This document shows, piece after piece, positions 1-11,077 of a DNA stretch of 64,000 nucleotides. Every line of letters begins with the position of its first letter. Position 1 is the first letter of the stretch. The notes below the pieces were generated by a model, which was given only the letters and a program-made list of their open reading frames with translations, searched no databases and had not been told where the DNA came from. Made by a program: the position numbers and the translations under genes. The stretch is taken from contig CM053265.1 in assembly GCA_028583415.1 (NCBI GenBank), positions 22,266,830-22,330,829 of the forward strand. The letters are read 5' to 3'. This DNA is from Protea cynaroides. Its lineage: Eukaryota > Streptophyta > Magnoliopsida > Proteales > Proteaceae.

Positions 1-21
1 CTTGTGGTTGTATTCACTTAG

Positions 22-93
22 TCTCTAGGGAGTGGGAAGATTGGTTATATTTGTAACAAGCTAGGCATGATTGATATATATGCTTCAGCTTGA
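22..93 (+). pseudogene. copia RNase H C-terminal tail
   Basis: The frame ending at the TGA at 91-93 reads NKLGMIDIYASA and stop, which matches the typical C terminus of copia polyproteins (NKLGM-x-x-IYAPA stop). In the same frame there is a TAG at 19-21, only 24 codons upstream, so this copy is decayed at least here. Nothing upstream is visible because the window begins at base 1. Confidence 0.65.
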
Positions 94-100
94 GGGAGAA

Positions 101-344
101 TGTTAATGTGTTTTGGAGAAAGGGGGAGAGGCCTCTAGGATTAGTGTCTGATAGCACCAATAGCCTCTCCCTATCTCTTTTATTTTAATTACTATTTACT
201 ATTTTGCCCTTCTAAGGTTTTGTAACCTCTTCATTACATATATTGAGTTGATAAAGGATCCCAACACAAATGTTGAGGGTCCCAAAGTTACAGAAGCCTC
301 TCATTCTTCTCTCCATTCTACTTCTTTTCTCTCTAGAATTTACA
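101..344 (+). repeat. copia 3' LTR (or solo-like LTR)
   Basis: About 244 bp, T-rich and C-rich in its second half, beginning TGTTA directly after the polypurine tract. The right border (…TTTACA at 344) was chosen because an LTR should end in CA; it is not confirmed by a target duplication. Confidence 0.55.
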
Positions 345-1567
345 GAATGAAATCAGGAGAAATTCGCAAACTGTTTTGGCAATCTTTCCCATGAGCACAG
401 AACATGACGAGGTTGCTAAAGTCCATCACATTTGATCGACACATCATGACCTATAACCATCCTAAGTTATGCATAAGCACAAGGTGCAGATGGATATGCC
501 TTAGTATTATTTGTCTCCATTATTAACAAACAGCAAGTACCAAGCATTACCAGCATGGCTGGGTGCCTGTTCCATTTAGTAAGGGAAATAGCTATTAGAG
601 GTTAAGCAGCACCTTTATGCTTCTGAATCTTATAGTAACAGTATTGGTCGTTTTAGATCTTAGGCCCATAAGAGCATGGGGAGACTATAGTACACTTTGT
701 TTTGCCTATTAATCTTGTGTGCTTTTTTTTTTAACTCTTAAGATGAGGGTTTCAAGTACTTCTTACCAGCACCACAGCACTGGTTTACAAATCTGATCTA
801 CTTTGATTTTCCAATAATGCTTTGGTATCCTATTGATTTCTGCTGCTGTTTCTAGGTTTCTTCTTAAATAAATTACAATTTTCTACGTTGGATCTTAAGG
901 AATTATTATGTTCCCTTCATCAATGAGTCCAGTTCCAAGCAAGCTCACATTGTTTCAAATGACTTTGCCATTGCCATATTGAAAATTAACAAATATTGGG
1001 AGAAAGACTGAGTGGTTCCCCATCATTCTCATAGATTCAAGAAACTCAGACCTGTCAAGCTTTGATTGGGATTTTTTTTTTTTTTTTTTTTTTTTGGGGG
1101 GAATGGGAATAATAATATTGATCTGGAGCTTTATTTATCACTAAACTTGACTCTTGACATAATTTGTTTAAGAAAATGGTAGATTGCAGCATCTTGCATG
1201 CATGTTTAATTTATTGTGGCAAAATAGATCCACAGACATACTTAGACTTCACTAAGTTCCGCATTCCATTTACATAGCAGATTTCTTCTACTTCTTTTTG
1301 TGTTGTAACTCTACCTACATTGACAAATATTTACAGTAAGAGTGTGAACAGAGAATCTTCACAATCGAATTACTAGGTGTTGGAATTAGAGGAGCAGGAT
1401 TTGCATTGTTCTGTCCCATCACCATATTTTGCAGATGAACTTCCAGAATCAAGGAATAGCATCTGATTTTGCAGGTTGTAAGAATGTAAAATCAAAGAAC
1501 TTTGCAAATTCTTGGCACATGGGAAAGGAAATAAATAGATGTCAAGAAATCCAAAGAAAAAGCTTAC
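345..1567. other. Probable SCAMP intron 2 (partial), no gene seen
   Basis: AT-rich DNA between the copia LTR and SCAMP exon 2. It has a poly-T run at about 1073-1095. No piece resembling the next expected SCAMP exon (proline-rich linker and coiled coil) could be found on the minus strand down to base 1, so the intron either extends beyond the window or the gene is truncated. Confidence 0.5.
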
Positions 1568-2763
1568 TGCTGTATAAAATGCACCTCCACTGTAGTTTGA
1601 CTGTCCTGATGTCTTCCCTCTAACAGCTGGATCCTGATATTACAATTCATAAACAAAAATGATATCATAATGACAAAAGCAACCAATATTGACAACAGTA
1701 GCAGCAGCAACAATAACAATAACAATGTCTTAAGTTTCCTTCATGGCCCAATATCTGCCACATGGCAGTTTAGGCAGTTCTCAAAATTTTGGGGACGTTT
1801 TTCACATCAACATCTATCAATCTAGCAAGTTTCAGCACATAATACATGGACCTTTAATTCATAAACAAATTCAAACATAATTCACCCTTCTACATTTCCT
1901 TCATCTGACAAACTCATATGAGCCACAAAATCTGTGATCAACCCAAAACCATGGACACTAGGACGACAGTCAATTGCTGATTCCATTTCCATCTATAAAT
2001 CTGAAATCATTTGGTCAAATGAAGTCTGGGAATTCCTACTGTGGACCCATGATTTTAACCTATTGGAACCAAAATCAGAGACAACTGAATAGTAAGAAGA
2101 CAATTCTAGGTGAGCATGAGAAGAGCCTCCTTTCTATCAACTAATGCTAAAACAAATAGCATGGATCCAATAAATAGAATCAACCCACCACGAAAAGACA
2201 ATTTTCCGACCAATAAGCGTACAATAGTGAGATGGAAATTCAAGGTGAGCATGAGAAGAGCTTGGGATGCAAAGATTATCAACCAATGCTAAAACAAACA
2301 ACTTGGATCCAATAAATATAACCCACTATAGTCACCATGAAAAGACAACTTTTCGACCAATATACACGAATTGTCATTTAGTATTTCATTTATAATTGAG
2401 ACGTAACATGGGAACCAGATCTGACAATTCAAGCACAGAGGCAACATTATCCACCGCAAATCCACTTCCAAGTAGCATTTAGGAGAAAAAACAGAAAATC
2501 AATGCAACTGAAACAAAAGCAAATCACTCCAAAACCCTAAGGTAAGAAGTTATGCAATCCCATAATATAAAATTTTACATTGACTCATTGGTCTATAAAC
2601 CACCACATACAAACTGTTTATCCATTGAAGATTCATGGCATGGCATGTAAAACGAAGAAAACAGAAATACATATGGAGAAGACGAAAATCATCATGGAAG
2701 ACTTACCGCAAACGGATTGACTTCATCTTCGTCGAAGGGATTACTATCATAACGGCCAGCCAT
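1568..2763 (-). CDS. SCAMP: Secretory carrier-associated membrane protein (SCAMP), exons 1-2, partial
   Basis: SCAMPs are four-span membrane proteins of the trans-Golgi, plasma membrane and endosomes. Exon 1 runs from ATG at 2763 down to 2707 and encodes 19 residues beginning MAGRYDSNPF and ending EVNPFA, with the NPF motifs that mark the N terminus of plant SCAMPs. It is followed by a clean donor GTAAGT (2706-2701). Exon 2 runs 1633-1568, preceded by an AG acceptor (ATATCAG) and followed by the donor GTAAGC; it encodes 22 residues (DPAVRGKTSG, then NYSGGAFY), also typical of the family. Both joins are phase 0 and keep the frame. The coiled coil and membrane spans would be in exons left of the window, or lost. 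Intron 1 is 1,073 bp and contains a duplicated segment. Both splice sites are intact, which suggests a live gene. Confidence 0.88.
2108..2377. repeat. Imperfect tandem duplication in SCAMP intron 1
   Basis: A unit starting AGGTGAGCATGAGAAGAG at 2108 recurs at 2243, a period of about 135 bp. Shared blocks include GGATCCAATAAATA and GAAAAGACAA. The copies have diverged clearly. No coding meaning is seen. Confidence 0.7.
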
Positions 2764-4481
2764 GAGACCGAATCACTAGAAAATCAATCTCCGACACGAA
2801 TAAAAAACCGGCGAACAAAACCGAAGATCTAGAGATTCAACGCAGAGGAAGCTTGCAGGAGAAGCGATTAGTGCACCGGATTTACAAAAACAAAGCAGGG
2901 CTTGTTTATATTCTGTAGCAAAGGGGAAAAAAAATCGTCAAGAGGAACAAACCGAAAATGAATCCCTATACTTCGACGACTTTATTTGAGGAAAACAGAG
3001 GTTTGAAAACTGACGAAACAACCGAACTGTTCAGTCGCAAGCTGTGAGGAAAAGTAAAAGTAAAAGAAAGTAAGAATGAGTCTCTCAGCTAATGTGAACA
3101 ACTGTTTTTTATTATTATTTCATCGAAAACCAGTTATCTCGTTATCTCGCTACTTCGATATTGATTCAGCATCTTCCCATTGCCATTGACTGTCAGATCG
3201 GAATTTTATATGATAAATGGTTTTTAATTTTTTTTTTTTTTTTTTTTTTTTGGTAACTCAAGCTTGCAGGTATGGACGGTGGACTAATGGGACTATAAGC
3301 GGATTCAAATTCGCTCTTCCCAATGATTTGGGAGGAGGGAGACGTTTTCATTGGATGGACGATACGTGAAGCTTAGATGAATTAGAGTCAACATCCCTTG
3401 TCAGCTTAGTATGTCGATTTGGTATCGACTCAGATCTAAAACTCGAATTTATCTAAATCTTTTTTTGTTGGCCATCCACTGGGAGCATCCCTCCTCCCAA
3501 ACCTCTAGGAGGACAGGATGTGAATCTGCCTCAACTCTGGGGGAGAGTATCGGATCATCGCAATCTGGTGTTGAATTAAGACTTTGAGTTGAGGATAATT
3601 ACTGCGCCTTCCTGGTTGCAATTGACCGTACTACGATTTGGACGCTGATTGGTTGATTGGCCGTGGGATAACCGAGAAAAGTGTGAAAATGACCTGCTGC
3701 GAAAGAAGGGGGGGTGGTGGCTTCCAGAAGAGTTGTGTTCTTAGTATCGGTCATGCCGTCATGGTCTAGTTTGGGCCCAGCCCAACACATTTGGGCCTTC
3801 AATAATCCTTTATGGTTAGACTTCTGGGGTACTATGCTGGCCCATAGGAAAGTTTGAGCTTAAGCTTGTGTTAAATCTAAGGTTCAATGTATTGGTATCA
3901 GCCGATTCTAAAACTGGTCCGTATACATATTAGTTTTGCAGCCAATGGGTGATTGATACATGGCCGTTACAATTATAAAAAAAAGTTAATAACACTTTCA
4001 GCTTCTTTTGATCAGTGAACTCAATTGGACCAGAAATCAAGAGCCATTTCCCAATCGCATCCCCACCCTTCATTGGACTGGGCTTCTGGGGATAGAGTTT
4101 TTTCTTTTTATGCATAGTTCTAAATTTAGATTTCGACCGAGACGTTTCGGTTTTTTGTAAAACCGAAACAAAATGTAAGGTTGAAAAAAAAAGTGCCAAA
4201 TTTCAGTCTGAAATCAATGTTTCGACCATGTTTAGGTCAAAATCTCTAGTTTCGGCCGAAACTTGGTCCAAACACATTATAAAATATCAAGTTTCGATCA
4301 ATATTTGGTGTACTCTGACCTTAAATGTCAGAGTAGTACAAGATAGGGAACAGTGTACAAGAGAGACAGTACACAACACACAACACTTATTTACGATTAA
4401 TATCATTTACTGTTGCAAAGCTGATTGTTAGTTTTCCAATAAATCTGACATTGCTAGTTATTGAATTATATTTGAAGAAAG
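2764..4481. promoter_or_regulatory. SCAMP: SCAMP 5' UTR/promoter side and intergenic DNA
   Basis: The first few hundred bases above 2763 must hold the SCAMP leader and promoter, but no single TATA box can be named with confidence. A poly-T run lies at about 3229-3252. Around 4131-4260 there are several inverted and direct copies of a TTTCGGCC / TTTCGACC-type word, possibly a decayed MITE. No convincing ORF was found; all open frames are below 90 codons and resemble nothing known to me. Confidence 0.4.
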
Positions 4482-4575
4482 AAAAAATTTCATCTACACT
4501 CCAAAAGTTATGTCAAAATCGATCTAACCCTACAGGTTTCCAAATTTCTCATCTGCCACCCAAAATTTTGTCACC
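4482..4575. repeat. Left arm of a distant inverted repeat
   Basis: The block starting AAAAAATTTCATCTACAC is matched in reverse complement by the block ending at about 8767. The match is strong for roughly 45 bp (GTCAAAATCGATCT versus GTCAAAATCAATCT) and weaker beyond. It could be the terminal inverted repeat of a Mutator-like element. No target duplication was found next to it. Confidence 0.4.
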
Positions 4576-4714
4576 ATTAATCAAAAAGACTCTACCCGTT
4601 AGTAGAGTCCCATTAATTGATGACATCATCTCAAATTAAAAATTTCAGGGACAATTATGCCCTTATTGTAATGGCGAAAGACCAATTTATCCTTACACTC
4701 AAATTTTCATAGAT

Positions 4715-4717
<3 letters not shown>

Positions 4718-4767
<50 letters not shown>
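4718..4767. repeat. (TC)n microsatellite
   Basis: About 25 uninterrupted TC units, read directly from the sequence. Confidence 0.97.
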
Positions 4768-4770
<3 letters not shown>

Positions 4771-5518
4771 CCAAAGGAATCTAAGCGGAATAATATTTTC
4801 CGTAAGAGGAGACCAAGGCAAAACCTAAACCGTCATAAAAAGCGATAGCAATATCCGGATTTCTTCGGCAAGCTAAAATCACCGGATTTCTTCAAGCTAT
4901 TGTTCATTTCTATCTCTGTTTCTAAAAAGCATTTGTAAAGCTAATCTTCTTTTAAAATTTTACGCTTTTATTGGTTAGGACGATAAAGTTAATGGAAATC
5001 TACAAGACAGGTTAGAAGAAACAATCCCTCATCTCCACCTTTACCAATCAAAATTCAGGAAATTAATATGGTAAATTGCTTCAAACCAATGAAACACTCG
5101 AATCTTTTGAAAGAACAAGAAATTGGGTTCCATCAAATCCCTCATCCTTTATTTGTTTTCATCACTGCTAATTGTTGTTTCCCTTCTTGTTCAGTGTCTA
5201 TAAGCTTTTAGGTTTCTTGAAAGGGATGTCCTGAAGAACTGAAAACACTTTGAAGCTTGAAGCTTCCAAGATTAGGAGAAAACAGAGGAGGTTGAACCTA
5301 CAGGGTTATTTAGATACCCTTCCAAGCTTCTAAGAAATTAGTCAAAAACTACAAAGGGGTAACTCTAATGTTGCAATCCCTAAAAAGGTGTATTCCCCAT
5401 AAGTCACCTTTCCTTCGATCCTTTCCTCTGTTTAAGCTACTGTTTTTTTTTTTTTTTAGATGTTCCCCTTCTTTCTCTCCAGCTCCCTTCCTAAAGCCCC
5501 TTCCTTGTAACTCCTTTG

Positions 5519-7886
5519 TGTCACATCCCAATTCTGGACTAACCAATGGCGTGATGAACCGTCATGAAAATCAACGGTTCAAACCAGGATCTCGTATAGG
5601 CTATGCTAACCATGTTAAACCAAAACACATTCCACAGTAATAATCAGAGATATTTGATTAAATAGCGAAAGGCTTATTAATAATGAACTGAGGTCTACAT
5701 GATAAATAATTAAATGATCTAGTTATCTCCAATTAACCAAAACATAATTAATACATATTACAAGTATCAAAATATGAAAGTTAAACAGTAAGCGTAACCA
5801 CGGTGGAAACACTCGCTTGACAAGTCTTGTTTGTCCTCCACAGCTTGCACATCTATAGCCGCTATATGTCCATATGTTGGTGTATCCATGTAGTCTTCAA
5901 TAGTAACACCTACAATATCATAAACTAAAAAAGAATTGCGCGCGAGAGTCAGCTCCCCAACTTGAGCTTAGTGATTGAACAAAACAATGCAACAAACCTA
6001 TGCATGCATTCAATTCATATCTTTGGTCTGATTTTTAAGTTTGCAATATGCTATAGAAAGGATTGGCGGCCACCGCACCTCTATACACGAGTGTGTAAAT
6101 CCGCCCAATAGATCAAACACCATTGTCGTCCCACATGGAATAGAGATAGAGCTAAAGTGTCCGGATCAAACACCACTAGCACTTCCCCTGATGCCCTACC
6201 CATACCAACACATAAGCCCCTATTGGCAAGGGCTTGTAAACTGGGCTCACAACTGACCAATCCTAATGCCATCCAATGTATTCAAGGCATCACCTCAACA
6301 TCTCTCAATACGTCTATCGAGATAGAGCTAAGGTCTCCCGACAAAGTCAGAGACCACAAGATCTGAGAGCACCTCCCCTGATGCCCTACGACGTAATAGT
6401 TCTGCTAAGGTAATGGTGATACGACAATGTCAGTGGGCAAGACTTGAGTAGAGATAGAGCTAGAGTCTGGTGACCAGGTCAGAAACCATCATGCCACGTC
6501 CTCCCCCTGATGCTCCACTCGCATCAAGTATACTAACTACACACACAATCAGATGCCTATTCCTAGCATCATCATCATCATGTTATAAATAGACAATAAT
6601 AAATATGCATGAAGAAATAGCAATAATATTGGATGACATGTGAGATACACATTACAAGCATACAAGCATAGAAGCATTCGTTGCATTGGACAAAATAAAA
6701 TAAAATAGTTTGTTATTATTCAATTAGTTTATGTCTTGTTCCCTCACCTTTGATCGATGTTTGTTCCTCTCCCAAGCTTTGGAAGTCACTTTGAATCTAT
6801 TGGGAACCTAAACAATTAATGTATTTAAGTTAGGGTTCAAGTTTATGAAGTTACAATAGTCGAAAACCTTGTTTAGTCTCAAAATATACTTGCTGTAATC
6901 CTATGGTCGATCCTATGGTTGCATTATATGCCACCGTAAGACATACGATCGATACCCTATGGTCGCATTACATGCGACCGTACTTGCGACCGTATGTTTC
7001 CTGAATTCTTCCTGAATAGTTGTGGTTGACTCTCTTTTCATCCTATGGTCAACCATAGCTGTGACCATACGAAGTTTGGTTGATTTTTATACTTTTCATA
7101 CGAGTTCCTCCTCATGTATCATCAATGGGATTCACCCTAAGATCATTCTATAGCATTTGATCACAGTTTATCCTTATCAATTATCCCTACCCTACTCTCT
7201 ATGGTTTTCCATAGAAAACTTATAACCGAATCATTGTATTAGGTTCCATATATCAATTTGAAAAGAACATATTCTATCTTATCTACCCTACAAAATCAAG
7301 TCCATACCTTAAGCTTGTTGTAAAGAGATAGAATTATTCTCTGCAAAACCTTCCTCTCAGCCTTTTCTCCAAATATCCTTCTCCTTCTCTTCCTCTTTCT
7401 CTTTCTCTCTTAGGTTTAGAGTTTTCAATTTGGATTCTAAAAGAGTGAGAGAGGCTAAGGTACATCCTTATATAGAGGAATACCTCCATATAGAGTCATC
7501 TTTCAATTAGGAAAGAGTCCTCCTCAAATTAGGAACACGGAGTCGGTTCTGGGTTTGTACGGTCGAACATACGGTCACATAAACCGTCGACGATACAACC
7601 AAAACATGCGACCATAGGTTATACGGTCTCAATATGGTCGACCATAGGTGTGATCGTAGCCCTCAAAACTGCCACCATACGTCCAAAATTTATTGGTTTT
7701 TAATTTTTGACTGTTGCTTCCATACAAACTTAAACATTCAACCACAACAACTAAATTTGACTTGCGGCTTACCTCATCTTGTGGTTTCTTCATACAATCA
7801 GTTCACTTGATCTGATTATGATAGGAAGACTGATCACGATACGAGAACGTAAGGTTAGACCGGGTTCGTAGCGTGCGGGTTTTACA
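5519..7886 (-). mobile_element. S1: solo LTR of a Tekay-like chromovirus, subfamily B
   Basis: The block starts TGTCACATCCCAATTCTGG and ends TGCGGGTTTTACA, the reverse complement of the TGTAAGACC…GGTGTGACA ends shared by all large LTRs in the window. It is 2,368 bp and flanked by perfect 5-bp duplications, ctttg at 5514-5518 and 7887-7891, so it is a complete insertion reduced to one LTR. The B-type motif (TGGTCGACCA-like, with ACGGTCGCA variants) is clustered at about 6895-7080 and 7550-7680. It lies 48 bp upstream of the S40-like ORF at 7935. Confidence 0.93.
5767..5910 (-). CDS. LTR-encoded conserved exon (S1 copy, subfamily B)
   Basis: Read from 5910 downward, the frame begins after an AG acceptor-like GTAG and contains TIEDYMDTPTYGHIAAID, then an acidic stretch and a SSEC motif. 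It is open for 47 codons. It is clearly homologous to the A and C versions (TVEDYMNA…SCEC) although the LTRs as a whole have diverged. Whether it is translated is unknown. Confidence 0.5.
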   Translation of the reverse strand, partial: GVTIEDYMDTPTYGHIAAIDVQAVEDKQDLSSECFHRGYAYCLTFIF

Positions 7887-7934
7887 CTTTGTGTGCATTT
7901 CGCTGTGGTTTTTGGGTGTTGAAAGGGATCAACG

Positions 7935-8186
7935 ATGGCAGGTGGGTATGATTTTTTCAGGGCTGGTAATGGTGGGAGATCATTCAAAAACGAAGATTTT
8001 GAAGAAGAAGATGTTTGGTCAATTGTGATGGACATAACAGAGTCCTCTGTTTCTTCCAAGTTCAGAAAACCCAAGGACACCTCCTCCACTGTTTCTTCTA
8101 TTAATCTGACTATAGTGTCAATCATCTTCTCTCATCGTCTTGAAAAGTCAGAAGAAAAAAGAAAAGAAAAGATGTTCAGAAGTTAA
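7935..8186 (+). CDS. Small S40-like (senescence-regulator type) ORF, probably a fragment
   Basis: 83 codons. Residues 18-28 read KNEDFEEEDVW, followed by a serine-rich stretch with KFRKPKD. An acidic segment ending in a VW or LW pair near the N terminus, followed by Ser-rich sequence, is characteristic of the plant S40/DUF584 family. The conserved C-terminal part of that family (a proline/tryptophan motif) is not present. From about residue 55 the frame runs into Lys/Glu-rich sequence, so this may be a truncated or captured piece. The original 5' flank is 5368-5513, separated from the ORF by solo LTR S1. Assignment is from memory of the family pattern only. Confidence 0.4.
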   Translation: MAGGYDFFRAGNGGRSFKNEDFEEEDVWSIVMDITESSVSSKFRKPKDTSSTVSSINLTIVSIIFSHRLEKSEEKRKEKMFRS

Positions 8187-10140
8187 AGCAAAATGTGTAG
8201 GTGTGAGACAGGATCTGTCGGATTCTAATCTCAATCATTTCGGATGAAAGAGGGATGAAATAAAAGGAACGGAAAAATTTCTTGATTTTCTCGATTTACT
8301 ATCAATGTTGATATGAATTTCTCGATTTTCAATCTCTGCAACATTTCTCAATTTTTTCATTGTAAATCTCTAGAAAATTTAATAGAAGAAGGAAGATAGA
8401 GAAAGTTGATTCTATATAAGATAGAGGCAATGGTGGGATTTATGGAGGGTTGTCACCTAGGAGTGAGATCCAAATAATGGAGCCATCGCCGGAGATTAGG
8501 GGAAGAAGACAATGGGTAAGGGTAGAGATTGCCGAAGGTTAGGGGAAGAAGACGATGCGAAAGGGTAGAGATTGTGAAAGTGGTAAAAGGTTAAATTAGT
8601 AATTTTATCTCAATTTAATGTCTTTCAGTTTCAAATAGAAAGGGTAGAAATGTCTAATCACATTTTAAGTCAAGTCTGTCAATTTAGTGGGGGCAATTGA
8701 AGTTTATGCAAAACAGTGGTATCAGATTGATTTTGACATAGTTTTTGAGGTGTAGATGAAATTTTTTAATTTACGCTCCAGACAAACCTTGTTCAGAGTA
8801 TGAAAATGTTGTTTAAAATCATCTGAATGAAAATAATTTTTTGGACATCAAAACAAAAGATTATTTTGGTAGACTCTTGATTTTTACTAATATTTTGCTT
8901 TCATAAGATTTATGAAATTTTTAGATGGGAGAAAAAAGCTAACATTTGAAGGTTGAAATTGTCCTGCAATAGAAAATCTAGTTATTGTTCTCGAACTGGA
9001 AGTTGACTTTTTAACCTTTTGGAATTTGAATTTTAGACTATTTTATTGGATACAAATGGAGGTATATGCTTATTAATCAATAATATATTAAGTAAAATGT
9101 TAGTCATAAATAAGTGTTTCCTATTTAACTCTAAATACATTCCTCAGGTTCTAGCGTACATTAGCATACTATGGTAAGACATAGAAGTACGAAATTGATT
9201 TCAAAACATAACAATTTTTCCTTGGTTTCAGCAAAATTTTGGCTGTTTGGCTGGCCAAAATCAGCCATGAAAATCAAAATTCTGAACCTTGCTTTTATGT
9301 AACTCATGTTCACCTTTCTCATCAATTTCAACGATTTCTCGGCCCTTTGTATTCTCCTCCTAGCACCACAGAACCCGAATGGGAGCTTCATTGTGGTTGG
9401 TTTAGGTTTCTTCAAGGCAAATTTTGGGGCATGCTTTATCTAAATATTGAAATGTACTTTCTCTTGCTCAGATTGAACAAGGACAAACATGACCCCAAGA
9501 AAAAAAAGCTTTTCTACTTGAACGAGATAGCTAAGTTGGTAAAGACTAACACCTCATGAATATTTCGTTTTTCTTCTAGCTAGGCTTTTGAATCAATATT
9601 AACTTAGAAAGACGGTGAGAAACTCAGGTCTAGCCACTGATCCCTACACTTCAAGGTAAACTCCCAACTAATTAGGGAAAAAATCTCTCCCTCTCTCTCC
9701 ACAAAAATATTAACCTTACTTTAGAAGTTGCCTTGAGATAACAAAATCATGATTCACAATACACAACTCTAAATATCCTTAGTCCCCTAAAAATGTTATC
9801 CATCTAGATTGTAGTAAGGGGATAGTTTTCCTTTACCCACAGTGAAAAGAGAACCTCTTAATCCATTGGTTTTGGTGGTTGGAATGGGATCTATAAATAG
9901 TTCTAAGGGTAGTTCAGACATTCTAACATATAAGGGGTAAGGTATTTATAGGTCTTAATGTATGGGTGAAGAGAAACTTTCTCCAGTTAATAAATCTGAA
10001 ACTAGAATTTTTTTTTTTACAAGAAAAAAAAATGTTAATAGCATAGTTGATGGGAGAAAATATGACGTAATAGATTTGGATCGCACGAGGAGCCATGAGA
10101 CATCTATTAAGGGTCATACATGTGGTGTTCATTAGAAAGG
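8187..10140. other. Intergenic DNA, no supported gene
   Basis: AT-rich. Around 8476-8580 a roughly 50 bp unit (GGGGAAGAAGACRATG…GGGTAGAGATTG) is present twice in tandem. The right arm of the distant inverted repeat ends near 8767. Two overlapping open frames at 9161-9559 (84 and 106 codons, opposite strands) match nothing I recognise. A tRNA-like A-box (TAGCTAAGTTGG) sits at about 9528-9539. Confidence 0.45.
8680..8767. repeat. Right arm of the distant inverted repeat
   Basis: The reverse complement of this block begins AAAAAATTTCATCTACAC and aligns with 4482-4575. Together the arms would bracket a 4.3 kb unit (1.9 kb without solo LTR S1) holding the S40-like ORF. Confidence 0.4.
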
Positions 10141-10199
10141 TTTACATATTCACCAAATAAAGCACAAAATCGAGCTCAATATCTAGATGGCGATATGAT

Positions 10200-10946
10200 C
10201 CCTCTAAATTGGTTCGGTGTCGAGGAGATCTAAAGTCATTAAATGCGACAGATGTGCAATAAATGCACTGCAATAAATGCTAATAAATGTTGACAATGGT
10301 GCATTAAATGCATATCTTGCTGATGGGATGAGCTACATCACCTCTCTAGGAAATACTATGAGAGAGAAGGTCACACATCAGCTCGAGATAGCTAAAGAGG
10401 CGGCCACTCACATCAGCTAGACCTAATGACATGGACTAGCAGGGGTCATAGAGGCCAAAAATCATAGATATGTCCCCTCACAAGGGCTCACAAGGGGTCG
10501 TAGACTCTCTATCCTACCTGATAGAGTCATAATAACATTCGAAAAGGACAGGCTGGCTAAAAAGGGCGGTAAGCATGCTCAATACGCCTCCTTCTTGGCC
10601 TATAAATAGAGGGGAATGGCAAGGAGAAAGGAGGTTCATTCTAAGGTATCGTTACTATCTTCATTTTACTTCAGAATTCCATACTCCGCCACTTTTGAAC
10701 ATTTTGCCTTTGCACTACTCTTTGTTTACCTTGGAAGAAAAGATCTTAGAAAAGCAAACACCTTAGTCCCCTCTCTACAAGGAATTTGGGTATCCTATCC
10801 CCGAGTTCAATCTGTTTGTCCTGGATCATTACTGACTTAGGCATTGGAGTGGCCACGGGGTCAAACCCGCCCACCTCATTGCGTGTGCTTGATCTACTAT
10901 TATAGGTGGCATCACTATGTGCATCGGACAAAATCTAGCTATAACA
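10200..10946 (+). repeat. Element X: 5' LTR (left border uncertain)
   Basis: The block ends ATAACA directly before a primer-binding-like site. It contains a TATA box (CCTATAAATAGAGG, about 10599-10612) roughly 340 bp before its end, as expected for an LTR promoter. The left border could not be fixed because the partner LTR is outside the window. Confidence 0.55.
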
Positions 10947-10966
10947 GATTGGTGCCCACCGTGGGG
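10947..10966 (+). other. Element X: primer-binding-like site
   Basis: The sequence GATTGGTGCCCACCGTGGGG follows the LTR end at once. TGGTGCCCACCGTGGGG-type sites directly after the LTR are common in Tat-lineage gypsy elements. The priming tRNA was not determined. Confidence 0.55.
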
Positions 10967-11077
10967 CCTGCCGTGTCTTGCTTTTTAAGAATCTCAACCT
11001 TTTTGGTTTCCTTTTTCCAAACCATCTTTAAACCACAAACCAGTTACAAACCTACATAGTCTTTCCATATTTCATCC

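Larger units (their letters stand above)
1..344 (+). mobile_element. Ty1/copia retrotransposon, 3' end (cut by window edge)
   Basis: The last codons of a copia-type RNase H are followed by a purine-rich tract (about 92-100) and an LTR-like block starting TGTTAATGTG at 101 and ending near TTTACA at 344. This order of RNase H tail, polypurine tract and LTR is the usual 3' end of a copia element. The element reads rightward, opposite to the SCAMP gene, and on the present reading lies inside a SCAMP intron. The body is outside the window, so the target duplication cannot be checked. Confidence 0.72.

Noticed and set aside
3599..4431. Several 60-90 codon ORFs in the SCAMP upstream region
   Set aside because: Length is within chance expectation for this composition and no homology is recognisable.
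9161..9559. Overlapping ORFs of 84 and 106 codons
   Set aside because: No recognisable domain, opposite strands overlapping, and AT-rich ends. Not supported as genes.
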